This document shows positions 5,768 through 6,025 of a stretch of DNA of 6,025 nucleotides, piece by piece. Position numbers and translations under genes: made by a program. Within the stretch, counting starts at the first letter, position 1; every line of letters begins with the position of its first letter. The stretch comes from an uncultured Tabrizicola sp. (GTDB taxonomy: Bacteria > Pseudomonadota > Alphaproteobacteria > Rhodobacterales > Rhodobacteraceae), in the NCBI GenBank assembly GCA_937858255.1, contig CALLZQ010000639.1, positions 1-6,025 of the forward strand, given 5' to 3'. A model generated the notes under the pieces. That model was not told where the DNA came from, did not search any database, and was given only the letters and a program-made list of their open reading frames with translations.

Positions 5768-6025
5768 CCACAATCGCCATCGTTGGGCTTGGGACCATGG
5801 GCCTTGGAATCGCGCAATGTTATGCGGCGGCAGGGTTCGAGGTGCTGGCGACCGATGCCGCCGCCCCGGCCCGCGAGACAGCCTTGACACGGTTGCGCGA
5901 CAGCCTCTTGCCCCGGGTCGAGGCCGGCAAATTGGCCGCCGCCGACCTGACCACGCTGTTATCACGCATCCGCATCGTCGAGGGGCCGGCGGCGATGGGG
6001 ACGGCTGCCCTGGCCATTGAGGCCG
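5764..6025 (+). CDS. 3-hydroxyacyl-CoA dehydrogenase, N-terminal fragment (continues past the window)
   Basis: Eighty-seven codons are visible before the right edge, with no stop. The protein begins with a Rossmann fold: beta strand TTIAIVGLGTMGLGIA with GLGTMG (8-13), and Asp31 at the end of the second strand, which selects NAD+. The spacing, the RVEAGKL segment (51-57) and the LAIEA at the edge (83-87, corresponding to the family's VIEA) match the NAD-binding domain of 3-hydroxyacyl-CoA dehydrogenases of the FadB/PaaH/Hbd type. The start ATG overlaps the hydratase stop (ATGA), so the two are translationally coupled and would act in sequence: hydratase product to 3-oxoacyl-CoA. The C-terminal domain with the dimer and substrate interface lies outside the window, so I cannot tell a stand-alone enzyme from a longer form. 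Confidence 0.9.
   Translation, partial: MTTIAIVGLGTMGLGIAQCYAAAGFEVLATDAAAPARETALTRLRDSLLPRVEAGKLAAADLTTLLSRIRIVEGPAAMGTAALAIEA

Noticed and set aside
1..6025. A wholly new defence or mobile system, CRISPR array, tRNA or insertion sequence
   Set aside because: No direct-repeat arrays, terminal inverted repeats, transposase motifs or RNA-gene signatures are visible; the genes all fit one catabolic pathway.

Overview
The window looks like chromosomal DNA of a GC-rich alphaproteobacterium, most likely of the Rhodobacterales (Paracoccus/Rhodobacter type). The grounds are codon usage that strongly prefers G or C at third positions, tight ATGA-coupled operons, and a GC-rich palindromic intergenic block followed by a GGGATATTT leader, which I recall from that order. 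No RNA gene, insertion sequence, phage gene or CRISPR array is visible. Almost everything is coding.

The window holds seven genes in two divergent operons that share one 94-base AT-richer control region (4900-4993). The leftward operon, in transcription order, encodes: a 760-residue fusion of an FAD monooxygenase and an old-yellow-enzyme-like reductase (4899-2617; 2-aminobenzoyl-CoA monooxygenase/reductase, also named bifunctional salicylyl-CoA 5-hydroxylase/oxidoreductase); a short-chain dehydrogenase (2620-1883); a MarR-type regulator (1886-1449); a crotonase-fold protein without the hydratase glutamates (1452-640); and an acyl-CoA dehydrogenase that runs off the left edge and carries an in-frame TAA (588-1). 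The rightward operon encodes a canonical enoyl-CoA hydratase (4994-5767) and the N-terminus of a 3-hydroxyacyl-CoA dehydrogenase (5764 to the edge).

Together these genes fit the aerobic CoA-thioester route for anthranilate (or salicylate and related ortho-substituted benzoates). The fusion enzyme hydroxylates and then reduces the aromatic ring of the aryl-CoA. The SDR and the non-canonical crotonase are candidates for adjusting and hydrolytically opening the alicyclic ring. The acyl-CoA dehydrogenase, hydratase and 3-hydroxyacyl-CoA dehydrogenase then perform beta-oxidation. The aryl-CoA ligase is not in the window and may lie beyond an edge. The MarR protein is the obvious candidate regulator, and the divergent region carries TTTCA/TGAAA half-sites over both predicted promoters.

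Three points deserve a second look: the nonsense codon in the acyl-CoA dehydrogenase, whose reading frame and family similarity continue past it; the contrast between the two crotonases, one with both catalytic glutamates and one with neither; and the shared operator architecture. The pathway is a known type, so I do not claim a wholly new system.
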